From contig RZWH01000001.1 in the NCBI GenBank assembly GCA_004005435.1, positions 124,001-188,000 on the forward strand: DNA of 64,000 nucleotides. Direction: 5' to 3'. Made by a program: the position numbers and the translations under genes. This DNA is from Rhodobacteraceae bacterium CCMM004 (GTDB lineage Bacteria > Pseudomonadota > Alphaproteobacteria > Rhodobacterales > Rhodobacteraceae). Shown piece by piece: positions 53,701 to 61,647 of this stretch (within the stretch, counting starts at the first letter, position 1; every line of letters starts with the position of its first letter). Under the pieces are notes generated by a model that had not been told where the DNA came from, ran no database searches, and saw nothing but the letters and a program-made list of their open reading frames with translations.

Positions 53701-53875
53701 CGTCCACATCGATGGCCGCCGCGCCCGGGTAGAGGACCGTGACCGACACGCGCGACAGCGCGAACTCCGGGAAGCTTTCCCGCTCCATATCGCGGATGAC
53801 GGACAGACCCAGGATCACCGCCGAGATCATCAGGATATTCGCCGCGACGGGGTGGCGGACGAAATAGCGGATCAT
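50756..53875 (-). CDS. RND family efflux transporter permease (AcrB/HAE type)
   Basis: The 1039-residue inner-membrane pump has the RND layout: an N-terminal helix (IRYFVRHPVAANILMISAVI), two large periplasmic loops and twelve membrane segments. The proton-relay aspartates are in VGLIMDDSIVIADNI (TM4), and FVGFASLAGIVVNNAILFV is the matching TM10 run. The divergent sequence of the porter domain is closer to environmental RND pumps than to AcrB itself. It overlaps both the adaptor gene upstream and the hydrolase downstream by 4 nt. No outer-membrane channel gene lies in the operon. Confidence 0.93.
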   Translation of the reverse strand: MIRYFVRHPVAANILMISAVILGLSVIRDMERESFPEFALSRVSVTVLYPGAAAIDVDEQICAEIDSALNGLTDLDELECQSVEGRASATLTMSEGGDISQFFNDTLSEVQALSDLPSDAEEPTVAIAGGEEQIALLAISGIDQREGLLRYADRLASELAAFPLVADATVGGISEREVMIALDQLALRRYGLSARDVTDAVNARSFNQPLGTARTADQDLTLRYQGVSRSIETLEELVVREAENGGFVRLRDLAEVRLVPSTPELQSFIDGARSATIAIFKTPAADAIEAFAAVQAVIDREEAALPDPFDITVVNDATENILDRIRIVVENTGIGLVLVLIVMAAVFSFREAFWIAAALPISFLGGFFILNSLGVTINMISLIAMLMAVGLIMDDSIVIADNIDKWRGRVGPKDAAIRGAGEVAPGVLSSFLTTACVFTPLMFLSGEIGSILEVVPVVLLVVLGVSVVEAFLVLPNHLSHVTPDRARQERRLAPRAIRWTADRVVVPIVSVLVDWRYLTLGLTVAALIATVGVIAAGTVKVIGFPTTEGDTVEARLALDPGTPLERTEAVVERALAALDDLNADLTPGTEGGAPLVEQVLVRFATNTDVRNNGPHTATITVDLLPSALRNVEADRVAAMWEAGTGPIPDMAQSSFVQTSATPGGSDLDVQLSSRDLAQLEAASAALHARLVARPDVTGAYQDFSGGQAQVEIALSPFGASTGLTPQNLSGQLRAAFSGNETDRFTEGFSELSVRVELGDTVQTLADLESYPIIMPGGAVTKLSQVADLSVVDGYAQITRQSGAAIARIVGQIDRAATTSTAISEEVRSVYAPEIEAEFPGVIVGIGGATEAQQETQSSIVVALLIGLIGVYLILAYQFHSYSLPLVVMLSIPFAIIGVVFGHLAVGIDLAMPSFVGFASLAGIVVNNAILFVAFFEMESEDSAATGAIEAVRHRFRPVLLSFTTTFVGLLPIIFETSPQAQTMVPLVTAVAFGLLSSTFLTIFVLPAALAIYFDWASLDKWRASRTSMTEPDGKELPTE

Positions 53876-55215
53876 TCCGACGCGCTTTCCACGACGGCCA
53901 GGTTCTGGCCAAGGATCGCCGGCTCGGGCGGGGCGGCCAATATCCGATCTCCCGCCTCTAAAGCCGCGTCGATGATCGCGCGGCCATTCGCCTGTCCCAA
54001 TCGTTCGGCAGACCTGCGCCGCAGCGTGTCGGCGTCATCGGCCACGTAGACGAAGGTCTCGCCCGCCTCAGACTGAACCGCGCCGCGCGGGATCGCGCGC
54101 CAGTCCGATCTCGTGGTGCCGCGGAACTCGACCGAGACGAACGCCCCGATCGTCAGGGGCGGGCGTCGCCGGCTCAGATCGGGCAGGCCGCCGTCGGGGA
54201 CAACGACCACCAGTCCAATCGTCCCCGTGGCGTCGTCAATCGTGCCGTCGACACGCGCGATCCGCGCCTCGTATTCGTGGCGCCCCCCCTGGTTCAGAAT
54301 GACAACCGCTTGGATCCCCGAGGCGCTTAGAGCCTGCCGCGCGGTGTCCTGATCCGAAAGATCCAAAAGAACCGAGCCGTCGTCCGCCGATGGCAGCAGC
54401 AAGGGCAACGCTGCGCCGACTTCGGAGGGTTGAACCTCCGCGGCGATCTCGACCGCTTCGACGGCCGCGAGCGTCAAAAGCCGGTCGCCGGGGCGGATAT
54501 ACTCTCCTTCCGAGACGTCTTCTTCCAGAACGCGCCCGGTGAACGGGGCCACGATTTCGGTGTTGGACAGGTCGCGTTCGGCCTCTTCAAGCTCGACCTC
54601 GCGGGTCCGGCGGGTCGCCTCGGCACTGACGCGCTGGACCGAGATCAGATCGATCTGGTTTTGGATGTCCAGAACGCGCCGCTGTTGGGTGATCAGATCG
54701 CGCTCGGCCTGCTCCAGCCGGGATTCCGCGACCGCACCCCGGTCCAGAAGCTGCCTCTGCCGATCGCGTTCGCCCTGAAAGACGGCTTCGATGCGCCGTT
54801 CCAGCGCGATCTGTTCGGACAAGCTTTCGGCCTGCGCGTCGAGTTCCGCCAACTGCGCCTCGGCGGTTTGCAGATTGGCGGCCGCGCGGTCGCGGGCGAT
54901 CTCGTAAGACCGCGGATCGACCCGCAGCAAGGTCGATCCCGCCTCGACGATCGAACCTGCCGCCAGCGCCTCGGCCGCTTTCAGAACCCGACCGTCCACC
55001 TGGCTGACGGCCTCCCATGTGCGGACGGCTTCGACGCGCCCGAAACCCGTGATCACGACTTCGATCGGCCCAGGCTCCGCGTCCAGCGCCTCGACAGGTC
55101 TCGCAATCATCTCCGTCGCAGCAGCTTCGGGGGCGTCATCTCCGCGTTGCTGGATGACGAACAGAAACACGCCGGCGGCAACCGCGGGGATGAACAGAAG
55201 GGCGCGCCAGTTCAT
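53872..55215 (-). CDS. RND efflux periplasmic adaptor (membrane fusion protein)
   Basis: The 447-residue protein has an N-terminal membrane anchor (LLFIPAVAAGVFLFVI), a split lipoyl/barrel-sandwich domain (TWEAVSQVDGRVLKAAEALA and APFTGRVLEEDVSEGEYI) around a long coiled-coil hairpin at about residues 110-215, then beta-barrel and membrane-proximal domains. It links the RND pump to an outer-membrane channel. Its start overlaps the TetR stop and its stop overlaps the pump start. Confidence 0.92.
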   Translation of the reverse strand: MNWRALLFIPAVAAGVFLFVIQQRGDDAPEAAATEMIARPVEALDAEPGPIEVVITGFGRVEAVRTWEAVSQVDGRVLKAAEALAAGSIVEAGSTLLRVDPRSYEIARDRAAANLQTAEAQLAELDAQAESLSEQIALERRIEAVFQGERDRQRQLLDRGAVAESRLEQAERDLITQQRRVLDIQNQIDLISVQRVSAEATRRTREVELEEAERDLSNTEIVAPFTGRVLEEDVSEGEYIRPGDRLLTLAAVEAVEIAAEVQPSEVGAALPLLLPSADDGSVLLDLSDQDTARQALSASGIQAVVILNQGGRHEYEARIARVDGTIDDATGTIGLVVVVPDGGLPDLSRRRPPLTIGAFVSVEFRGTTRSDWRAIPRGAVQSEAGETFVYVADDADTLRRRSAERLGQANGRAIIDAALEAGDRILAAPPEPAILGQNLAVVESASE

Positions 55216-55871
55216 GAAAAAAGATCCGTTCTCGGTTCGGGGTAGAGAGCATCCACCAGGGCCGGAATGCGCTCGGACGTGATGCGCCAGCCGATCCCGG
55301 TTTCGATCACCGGGCCGGCCGACAGGAACAGAATGGTCTGCATCATGATCGCAAGGGCCCGCAGTCGGGCGTCTTCCTCGTTCAGCGCCTCCGCGATGGA
55401 GAAGAGCTCGGCGAAAAACGCCACGTGATCCCGAAGAACCTCGTCGTAGAAGATACCCGCACCGCGCCCGCCGATGACGATTTCGCGTTGCAGGAACCGC
55501 AACTCGTCCGCGAGTTCCCGGCGCAGCGCATCGCGCAGCGCGGCATCTATCAGCATGCGGATCATTGCCTGCGCCCGCTCAGGTGACAGATCGGCCAGGT
55601 TTGCGGTCTCAGAGGTCACGATGTCCCCCGGCCCTTCAGCCTTCAAGCGCCGCGCTGCTGTCCGCACACAGGCATCGAAAAGCCCTTCTTTCGAACCGAA
55701 GTGGTATTTCACCGACGAGACGTTTTGATTGGCATCGCCCACGACGGCACGCAGCGATGTCGCCTCGTATCCATGCAATCCGAACTGACGCATGGCGGCT
55801 GCGATCAGTCGAGACTTCGTCTCATCGGTGCGTGTGGCGCTGTAGGGAGCGGTTTCGTTTCCAGGAGCCAA
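55212..55871 (-). CDS. TetR family transcriptional regulator
   Basis: The protein has a TetR HTH at about residues 15-60 (LIAAAMRQFGLHGYEATSLR, NVSSVKYHFGSKEGLFDAC) and a helical ligand domain with a CerR/YbiH-like C-terminal part. No ATG is available in frame; TTG 55871, GTG 55901 and TTG 55925 are all possible. I chose TTG 55871 (219 residues) because the longer forms would run through an operator-like palindrome at 55883-55898. It is the first gene of the efflux operon and probably represses it. Confidence 0.85.
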   Translation of the reverse strand: MAPGNETAPYSATRTDETKSRLIAAAMRQFGLHGYEATSLRAVVGDANQNVSSVKYHFGSKEGLFDACVRTAARRLKAEGPGDIVTSETANLADLSPERAQAMIRMLIDAALRDALRRELADELRFLQREIVIGGRGAGIFYDEVLRDHVAFFAELFSIAEALNEEDARLRALAIMMQTILFLSAGPVIETGIGWRITSERIPALVDALYPEPRTDLFS

Positions 55872-55882
55872 TGGTTCATACT

Positions 55883-55937
55883 TCAAACATTCGTTTGACA
55901 CACCTAGCCTGGCGAACGAGTTCAATCAAGTGTTTGA
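55883..55937. promoter_or_regulatory. Putative TetR operators upstream of the efflux operon
   Basis: TCAAACATTCGTTTGA (55883-55898) is an inverted repeat with 6-bp arms, and TCAAGTGTTTGA (55926-55937) resembles it with weaker symmetry, 43 bp centre to centre. Both lie just before the TetR gene and fit autoregulation. Confidence 0.6.
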
Positions 55938-56371
55938 ATGGAAGCTGGGACGAAGACCGCTGGGCATACACTCTTTGGAGCCACTTCGAATGGGGCGGCG
56001 TTGTGACCGCGCGACCGCCGTGCAGGATGGACCGCTCACGTTTGGCGATGGCCAGCGCATGGGGCCAGTGGGTGGGGGGAGAGGGACCTGCGGAGTTTTC
56101 CGATGCGGCAATCTCCCTGGGTTTTTGTCCGCAGGTTTTCTGTTGGACGCTCAGGCGTCCTTGCTCCTCGTGCCCCGACTCTCGGAGATCGGTCTGGCAT
56201 GGCCGTTGGTCTCAGGAGCCATTCCGCTTCGCAGGACTGCGTCCGCCGCCGATCGGACATCGAGCGGCGACCATGTCCGACCGCGTCTGGGGGTCGGGTG
56301 CGCAGGTCGCGCGTCCTGACCCCTTCTTCCCGCAGTCCCAGAGCAAACCACGGCTCGATGGCCGTCCGAAT
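55938..56371. other. Intergenic stretch with no recognisable gene
   Basis: About 430 bases between the efflux promoter and the apionate-type promoter. Open frames up to about 130 codons occur on both strands, but their translations match no family and look like readings of former coding DNA in the wrong frame. Confidence 0.4.
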
Positions 56372-56425
56372 TGACAGCAGGTTCAGCCAGCGGTAGGTAA
56401 CTGTAAACTGGTATGATCACATAAT
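56372..56425 (+). promoter_or_regulatory. Promoter and putative GntR operator A of the apionate-type operon
   Basis: TTGACA (56372-56377) is a perfect -35 box, with TAGGTA 17 nt later as a weak -10. TGGTATGATCACATAAT (56409-56425) follows directly at the expected transcript start, with a TATG-ATCA-CATA symmetric core. The same TGGTATGAT occurs upstream of the other units of the cluster, so this is likely the repressor site. Confidence 0.65.
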
Positions 56426-56448
56426 ATCTTGTATAGCTTGGGAGCGGC

Positions 56449-58209
56449 ATGGCTGCGAAGCCCATACACACCAGAGCCCTTCAACCTCTCGGAGTTGAGT
56501 TCGTCGAAGGTGGTGTCCGCCGGGTAACTTGGCACGGCACCGAGATTGTGCGCGGGGTCGCATTCTCACTGCGAAACCTCGACTGGGGAACATGTGCGCC
56601 GGCATCCGTCGACCGGTCCGAAGACTGGGCAAACGGGAGATTCCGGTGCGTGGACACCCAAGCATACGCAAACGGCATCACCGCGACGGTCGAAATAGAA
56701 GCCCGCGCACATGGCACGCTGGTCTGCGAAACCCGCGTCGTCGCCGCGCGGTCCGTTGCTTTCAACCGCGCGGGATTCAATGTTCTGATCCCGCCCTCGA
56801 TGGCCGGGCAGGATGTCCTGATCGTCCATCCGGACGGAACCGAAGGTTCGGGACGGTTCCCCCGGCGGATCAGCCCAGAACAACCCTTCCGCCCCTTCTC
56901 CGGCCTTCGGTATTCCGCACGGGGCATCCACGTTGCCTTGGAGTTCGACGGCGCGGATTTTGAAATCGAGGACCAGCGCAACTGGTCGGACGCCTCGTTC
57001 AAGGCCTATTGTCCTCCGCTGAACACACCGCGCCCGCTCCGACTGGAGGCGGGCGAGCATATCCGGCAGCGCATCGCATTGCGGGTCACGGGACGACCCG
57101 CTGCGCCCGAACGCGCCGCCGCAGACACCCGGCAACGCGTGATCCTGCCGGAGATCCTCCTCGCGGCGGAACCGGCCTGGCTGGCCGGTGCCCTGCCGCC
57201 CCAAACCCGATATCTTGCCCGGTTCTGCCACCGCACGGCATGGCCGCAAAGCGATCTGGCGGCATTGGCGGCGGCGGGGCCCTGCGATTTGGAAATCGTG
57301 CTTCCGTCCGATCCCGACGAGGCCCGGAGCTATGCCGACACGCTGGCGCGCGACCTGCGCCGGTCCGGGATCCGCGTCGCGCGCGTCGTCGCCCTTGCGG
57401 AACCTTATCTCAAGCGCATCCCTGCGGGGGCTTGCGCCCCGGGGCTCGATCCCGCCGCTGCGGCTGGGATCGCGGCGCGCTGTTTTCCCGAGGCCGTGTT
57501 GGGCCTGGGGTCTCTGACCCATTTCACCGAGTTGAACCGCTCTCGCCCGCCGCGAGAGCTAGGCGCGTTCATCACCCACGGCAATGCGGCCACGGTTCAC
57601 GCGGCAGACGACGCCTCGGTTCTGGAGACCCTCGAAGGGTTGGTCCATGTGATGCACAGCGCGCAGGCGATTGCCGGATCGCGCGCTTACAGGCTGGGGC
57701 TGGTCGCGCTTGCCATGCGCAGCAATCCACACGGCCAGGCTCTGGTCGCGAACCCGCGCGGCGAAAAGATACCGATGACCGCCGACGACCCCCGGCAAGG
57801 AGATTCCTTTGCCGCGTCCTATGCCATCTGCGCCGTAGCCCTTGCCGCAGAGGCGGGCGCGCAGGCGATCTGTCTTGGCGCTATGGCGGGCCCTTTCGCG
57901 ATCACGCGTCCGGACGGAACCCCTCGCCCGATCGGCTACGCAATCCGCACTCTGGCCGCGCTGTCCGGGCGGGCGTGCAGCGTTACCCGGGCAGAGGGGT
58001 TGCTCGAACTCTGCGTCGACGGACAAGTCCTGACCGCCAACTGCAACCTTGCTCGCAGACGCCTGGGGAACGGAACACCACGTGTCGGGACATTGCTGCA
58101 CCAGCAGCACGCCCGTCCGGGCCGATATCGGGACCTCCCACCGATGTCGTGCCTGATTTCAACCGCCGGGGAACCGCACCAACCGCCCCGGCAGGAGCAC
58201 ATCGCATGA
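56449..58209 (+). CDS. apnL: Probable D-apionate lactonase (ApnL-like)
   Basis: The 586-residue soluble protein has an N-terminal beta-rich half (GGVRRVTWHGTEIVRGVAF, VHPDGTEGSGRFPRRISP) and a C-terminal barrel-like half (HFTELNRSRPPRE, FITHGNAATVHAADD). It does not match a common hydrolase fold by motif. The identification as ApnL, which opens D-apionolactone, rests on its overall character and on its exact company: a RuBisCO-like protein, an OiaK-like kinase, OiaC- and ApnO-like enzymes. GGGAG precedes the ATG, and its stop overlaps the next start (ATGA). If the pathway call is wrong this is an uncharacterised protein. Confidence 0.65.
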   Translation: MAAKPIHTRALQPLGVEFVEGGVRRVTWHGTEIVRGVAFSLRNLDWGTCAPASVDRSEDWANGRFRCVDTQAYANGITATVEIEARAHGTLVCETRVVAARSVAFNRAGFNVLIPPSMAGQDVLIVHPDGTEGSGRFPRRISPEQPFRPFSGLRYSARGIHVALEFDGADFEIEDQRNWSDASFKAYCPPLNTPRPLRLEAGEHIRQRIALRVTGRPAAPERAAADTRQRVILPEILLAAEPAWLAGALPPQTRYLARFCHRTAWPQSDLAALAAAGPCDLEIVLPSDPDEARSYADTLARDLRRSGIRVARVVALAEPYLKRIPAGACAPGLDPAAAAGIAARCFPEAVLGLGSLTHFTELNRSRPPRELGAFITHGNAATVHAADDASVLETLEGLVHVMHSAQAIAGSRAYRLGLVALAMRSNPHGQALVANPRGEKIPMTADDPRQGDSFAASYAICAVALAAEAGAQAICLGAMAGPFAITRPDGTPRPIGYAIRTLAALSGRACSVTRAEGLLELCVDGQVLTANCNLARRRLGNGTPRVGTLLHQQHARPGRYRDLPPMSCLISTAGEPHQPPRQEHIA

Positions 58210-59453
58210 CCGACCGGATCGAGGCCGACTACTTGATCGAAACCCCCGTGGCACCACAGGACGCCGCAGCCGTCATGGCGGGCGAGCAGTCGTCGGGGAC
58301 GTTCCTGAAACTGTCGACAGAAACGCCCGAGTTGGTCGAACGCGCGGCGGCGCGGGTGGAGCGGGTCACATTGGTGGACAGCCGGACCACGCCGTCCTTC
58401 GGGGGCGGGATCGCGTCGGGCAGATACAGCGTCGCCGAGGTCACCTTGTCCTGGCCGTTGGAAAACCTCGGCCCGTCGCTGCCGAACCTCATGACCACCG
58501 TCGCGGGCAACCTTTTCGAACTGCGCCAACTGTCCGGCCTGCGCATCAACGATCTGCGGGTTCCCGCCGCGTTCACACAGGCCAACCCCGGGCCAAGGTT
58601 CGGGATCGAAGGCACACGCCGCCTGACCGGGGTATCGGGTCGCCCCCTGATCGGGACGATCGTGAAACCGTCGGTCGGCCTCGACGCCGAAGCCACCGCC
58701 GCCCTCGTCACGCAACTGGTCGCGGCCGGGGTGGATTTCATCAAGGATGACGAGTTGCAGGCGGACGGCCCGGCCTGCCCGTTTGCCGAAAGGGTTCGTG
58801 CCGTCATGGCCGTGATCGAGCGCCATGCGGACCGAACCGGCAAAAAGGTCATGTTCGCCTTCAACCTGACCGGCGAAGTCGACGAGATGCGCGCGCGGCA
58901 CGACCTCGTGCTCGAACATGGCGGCACCTGCGTGATGGTGTCGCTGAACTCGGTCGGCCTGGCCGGGATGCTGGCCTTGTCGCGCGGCTCCGAGTTGCCA
59001 ATCCACGCGCACCGCAACGGATGGGGCTACCTCAGCCGCGCCGGCATGATGGGGTGGTCCTATGTCGCCTGGCAGAAGTTCTGGCGTCTCGCAGGCGCCG
59101 ACCACATGCATGTCAACGGTTTGCGCAACAAGTTCTGCGAGCCCGACGAGAGCGTGATGGCCTCGGCCCGGGCCTGCCTGACACCTCTGCGGCCCGAGGC
59201 CCCCTGCCTGGCAATGCCGGTTTTTTCCTCGGCGCAGACGCCTTTGCAGGCGGCGGAGACCTACGCGAAACTCGGCAGCAACGACCTGATCCACGCCGCG
59301 GGCGGCGGTATCGCGGGCCACCCCGGCGGGGCGGCGGCCGGGGTCGAGGCGATGCGCGCGGCCTGGGATGCGGCCTCGGAAGGCGTGCCGCTGGAACAGG
59401 CCGCCAGGCAGAGCGCGCCGCTGGCCGCCGCAATCAAAGCGTTCGGTGCATGA
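58206..59453 (+). CDS. oiaX: RuBisCO-like protein, probable 3-oxo-isoapionate-4-phosphate processing enzyme (OiaX/OiaT type)
   Basis: The 415-residue protein is a form IV RuBisCO. The loop GTIVKPSVGL holds the first catalytic Lys, DFIKDDELQ the metal-binding Lys/Asp/Glu set, HAHRNGWG the active His and GGGIAGHPGG the phosphate loop. RuBisCO-like proteins in apionate clusters act on 3-oxo-isoapionate 4-phosphate as a transcarboxylase/hydrolase (OiaX) or as a decarboxylase (OiaT). I cannot tell which applies here. It is coupled by 4-nt overlaps to the lactonase-like gene and the kinase that would make its substrate. A methylthioribulose-pathway role is unlikely given the neighbours. Confidence 0.75.
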   Translation: MTDRIEADYLIETPVAPQDAAAVMAGEQSSGTFLKLSTETPELVERAAARVERVTLVDSRTTPSFGGGIASGRYSVAEVTLSWPLENLGPSLPNLMTTVAGNLFELRQLSGLRINDLRVPAAFTQANPGPRFGIEGTRRLTGVSGRPLIGTIVKPSVGLDAEATAALVTQLVAAGVDFIKDDELQADGPACPFAERVRAVMAVIERHADRTGKKVMFAFNLTGEVDEMRARHDLVLEHGGTCVMVSLNSVGLAGMLALSRGSELPIHAHRNGWGYLSRAGMMGWSYVAWQKFWRLAGADHMHVNGLRNKFCEPDESVMASARACLTPLRPEAPCLAMPVFSSAQTPLQAAETYAKLGSNDLIHAAGGGIAGHPGGAAAGVEAMRAAWDAASEGVPLEQAARQSAPLAAAIKAFGA

Positions 59454-60805
59454 CGCCGCTCTTGTCCTGGTATGGCGACGACTTCACCGGTGCGGCGGCG
59501 GTTCTGGAGGTGCTGGCCTTCGCCGGTATCCCGGCGGCCCTTTTCCTCACGCCGCCCGCGCCGCATCAGGCACACCGGTTCGGCGGTCTGCGCGCGGTCG
59601 GGCTTGCGGGCGACGCACGCGCGCGCGGTCCTGAATGGATGGACCGCAACCTGCCCGCGGTCTTCGACTGGCTGCACGACACAGGGGCGGACATCGCACT
59701 CTACAAGGTCTGCTCCACGCTGGATTCCTCGCCCACCACCGGGTCCATCGGCCGCGCCATCGAGATCGGACAGTCACGCTTTGGCAGCAGTTGGGTCCCG
59801 GTTCTCGTGGCCGCGCCCGAGATGCGCCGATACCAATGCTTTGGAAATCTGTTCGCAGGCGCGCCAGAGACGGTTTACCGGCTGGACCGCCACCCCGTCA
59901 TGGCCCGCCATCCCGTCACGCCGATGCACGAGGCGGATGTCCTGCGCCATCTCGCGCGGCAAACCGGGCTGCACTCTGGCCTGATCGATCTGGCGGCATT
60001 GGCAGAGGATGGTCAGGCCGAACATGACCTGCGGGAGGCGCTGCGTGACGGCGCCGAGATCATTAGCCTGGATGCGCTGACCAAGGATCACATGCCCCGC
60101 ATCGGCCGTCTGATCTGGGAAAACCGCACCGCCCCGCAACTCGCGGTCGGCTCGCAGGGGGTCGCCTATGCCCTTGTGGCGCATTGGATCGCGACCGGCA
60201 TCATCCCCGCGCCCCCTGCCCCGCCGCGCCTGCCCCCTGCCGACCGGATCCTCGCCGTTTCCGGGTCGGTTTCGCCGGTGACCGCGGCACAGATCGACCA
60301 TGCCACAGGCAATGGCTTTGCTGGGATCGCGCTTGATGCGGCCGCGATTGCGCGGGGCGGACCTGCGGCGGATGCGGCGATCGCCGCGACGCACAAGGCG
60401 GCCCTCGCCACGTTCGAGGCCGGGCACAGCCCGCTGATCTTTACCGCGCGCGGCCCCGACGACCCCGCCGTGCGGGACTATCGCCGCGCCGTGGCCGACA
60501 CGGGCCTGACCGCCGACGACGCCAACAGACGCCTCGGCGTCACCCTGGGTCGGCTGCTGCGCGGGCTGATCGCCGCGACCGGCGCCGGGCGGGTGGTCAT
60601 ATCCGGCGGCGACAGTTCCAGCTTTGCCGCGCAAGAGCTGGATATCTTCGCGCTCCAGGCGGTGGCGCCCACCTCACCCGGTGTCGCGGTGTTCCGGGCG
60701 GCCTCTGACGATCCGGGCATCGACGGGCTGGAGATCACATTGAAGGGCGGGCAAATGGGCCGCGAAAGCTGTTTTTGCGATCTGCGCGACGGGCCCTGCG
60801 TCTAG
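59450..60805 (+). CDS. oiaK: DUF1537 four-carbon acid sugar kinase family, probable 3-oxo-isoapionate kinase
   Basis: The 451-residue protein shows the DUF1537 N-terminal motif WYGDDFTGAAAVLE, the conserved KVCSTLDSSPTTGSIGRAIE segment (KxxSTxxSxxxGxxG), and a C-terminal nucleotide-binding part with AVSGSVSPVTAAQ and RVVISGGDSSSFAA. These kinases phosphorylate small acid sugars. Next to a RuBisCO-like protein and apionate enzymes it most likely makes 3-oxo-isoapionate 4-phosphate. It starts in the RuBisCO-like gene's stop codon and stops one base before the convergent OiaC-like gene. Confidence 0.8.
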   Translation: MTPLLSWYGDDFTGAAAVLEVLAFAGIPAALFLTPPAPHQAHRFGGLRAVGLAGDARARGPEWMDRNLPAVFDWLHDTGADIALYKVCSTLDSSPTTGSIGRAIEIGQSRFGSSWVPVLVAAPEMRRYQCFGNLFAGAPETVYRLDRHPVMARHPVTPMHEADVLRHLARQTGLHSGLIDLAALAEDGQAEHDLREALRDGAEIISLDALTKDHMPRIGRLIWENRTAPQLAVGSQGVAYALVAHWIATGIIPAPPAPPRLPPADRILAVSGSVSPVTAAQIDHATGNGFAGIALDAAAIARGGPAADAAIAATHKAALATFEAGHSPLIFTARGPDDPAVRDYRRAVADTGLTADDANRRLGVTLGRLLRGLIAATGAGRVVISGGDSSSFAAQELDIFALQAVAPTSPGVAVFRAASDDPGIDGLEITLKGGQMGRESCFCDLRDGPCV

Positions 60806-60806
60806 C

Positions 60807-61643
60807 CTATCCTATGCCATGCGCCCGGCAAAACGCCAGCGAAGCCGCCAGCGCCGCGCGGATCTCATCCAGGGGCGGCGGTGAGGCCCTGCGGCGCGGG
60901 TCGGCGCGCGCGGGCCGCTCCAGCCGCAGCGGGATTTCAAGAGCTATGGGAAGATCTTCGCGTTGGGCCAGACGCCGCAGGATGGCTGCATAATCCAGCA
61001 CGCCCTGCCCGATCGGCGTAAAGACCCAGTTGCCGCCGGGCTCGTCGATATCCTTGGCATGGACATGGACGATGTGGCGCAGATCGTTGTCGAGATCCTT
61101 GCGTGGATCACACTGGCCCTGCGAATAGGTGTGAACGTTGCCGATGTCGTAGTTCAGGCCGACCCAGGCACCGCCGATCCGCTGCATCAGCGCGTTCCCG
61201 TCGGCCAGGTTCCCGATCAGGCTGTCGGTGCCGTGGCCCGGGTTTTCGAGCGCCAGCACGACCCCCGCCGCCTCGCACGACGGTGCAATCTGCTCCATCA
61301 CCCGAAGAAAGCGATCCTCGTCCGCGCGATCCGCCGTGTTGGTCAGCAGATGCCGCGCGCCCAGACCGGCGGCGAATGCGATGCGCCTGCGCAGCATGTC
61401 CTCTGCGCCAGGTGCACCCAGGTCGAGATGCGCCGAAACCGACGCGATCCCCAGACCATGTGCCGCCGCCTTCTGCCCTAGCCGCGCCGCCGCGGTCTCG
61501 GAGAAATCCGACTCGTCGAAATCGACGTAGCCGCGGATAAAGGCCGGTTCCACCCGGGTGACCCCGGCACCGGCCAGTTCCGACAGAGCCACATCGAAAT
61601 CGTACCCGTCGAACAGAACGGTGGATACGGCCAGCGCCGTCAT
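60807..61643 (-). CDS. oiaC: Xylose isomerase-like TIM barrel, probable 3-oxo-isoapionate decarboxylase (OiaC-like)
   Basis: The 278-residue protein is an AP endonuclease 2/xylose-isomerase-like barrel. Metal-ligand candidates are VEPAF, the His in SAHLDLG, Glu in LALENPGHG, Asp/His in NYDIGNVHTY and His-Lys in VHVHAKDID, with a late Glu in IALEIP. In apionate clusters such a protein (OiaC) decarboxylates 3-oxo-isoapionate to L-erythrulose. It is co-directional with the ApnO-like gene, 4 nt downstream of it, and convergent with the kinase gene with a 1-bp gap. Confidence 0.72.
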   Translation of the reverse strand: MTALAVSTVLFDGYDFDVALSELAGAGVTRVEPAFIRGYVDFDESDFSETAAARLGQKAAAHGLGIASVSAHLDLGAPGAEDMLRRRIAFAAGLGARHLLTNTADRADEDRFLRVMEQIAPSCEAAGVVLALENPGHGTDSLIGNLADGNALMQRIGGAWVGLNYDIGNVHTYSQGQCDPRKDLDNDLRHIVHVHAKDIDEPGGNWVFTPIGQGVLDYAAILRRLAQREDLPIALEIPLRLERPARADPRRRASPPPLDEIRAALAASLAFCRAHGIG

Positions 61644-61647
61644 GGCG

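Noticed and set aside
55930-56319. A 129-codon plus-strand frame upstream of the apionate-type cluster
   Set aside because: Its start lies in the efflux operator region, the composition is not protein-like and no motif is seen.
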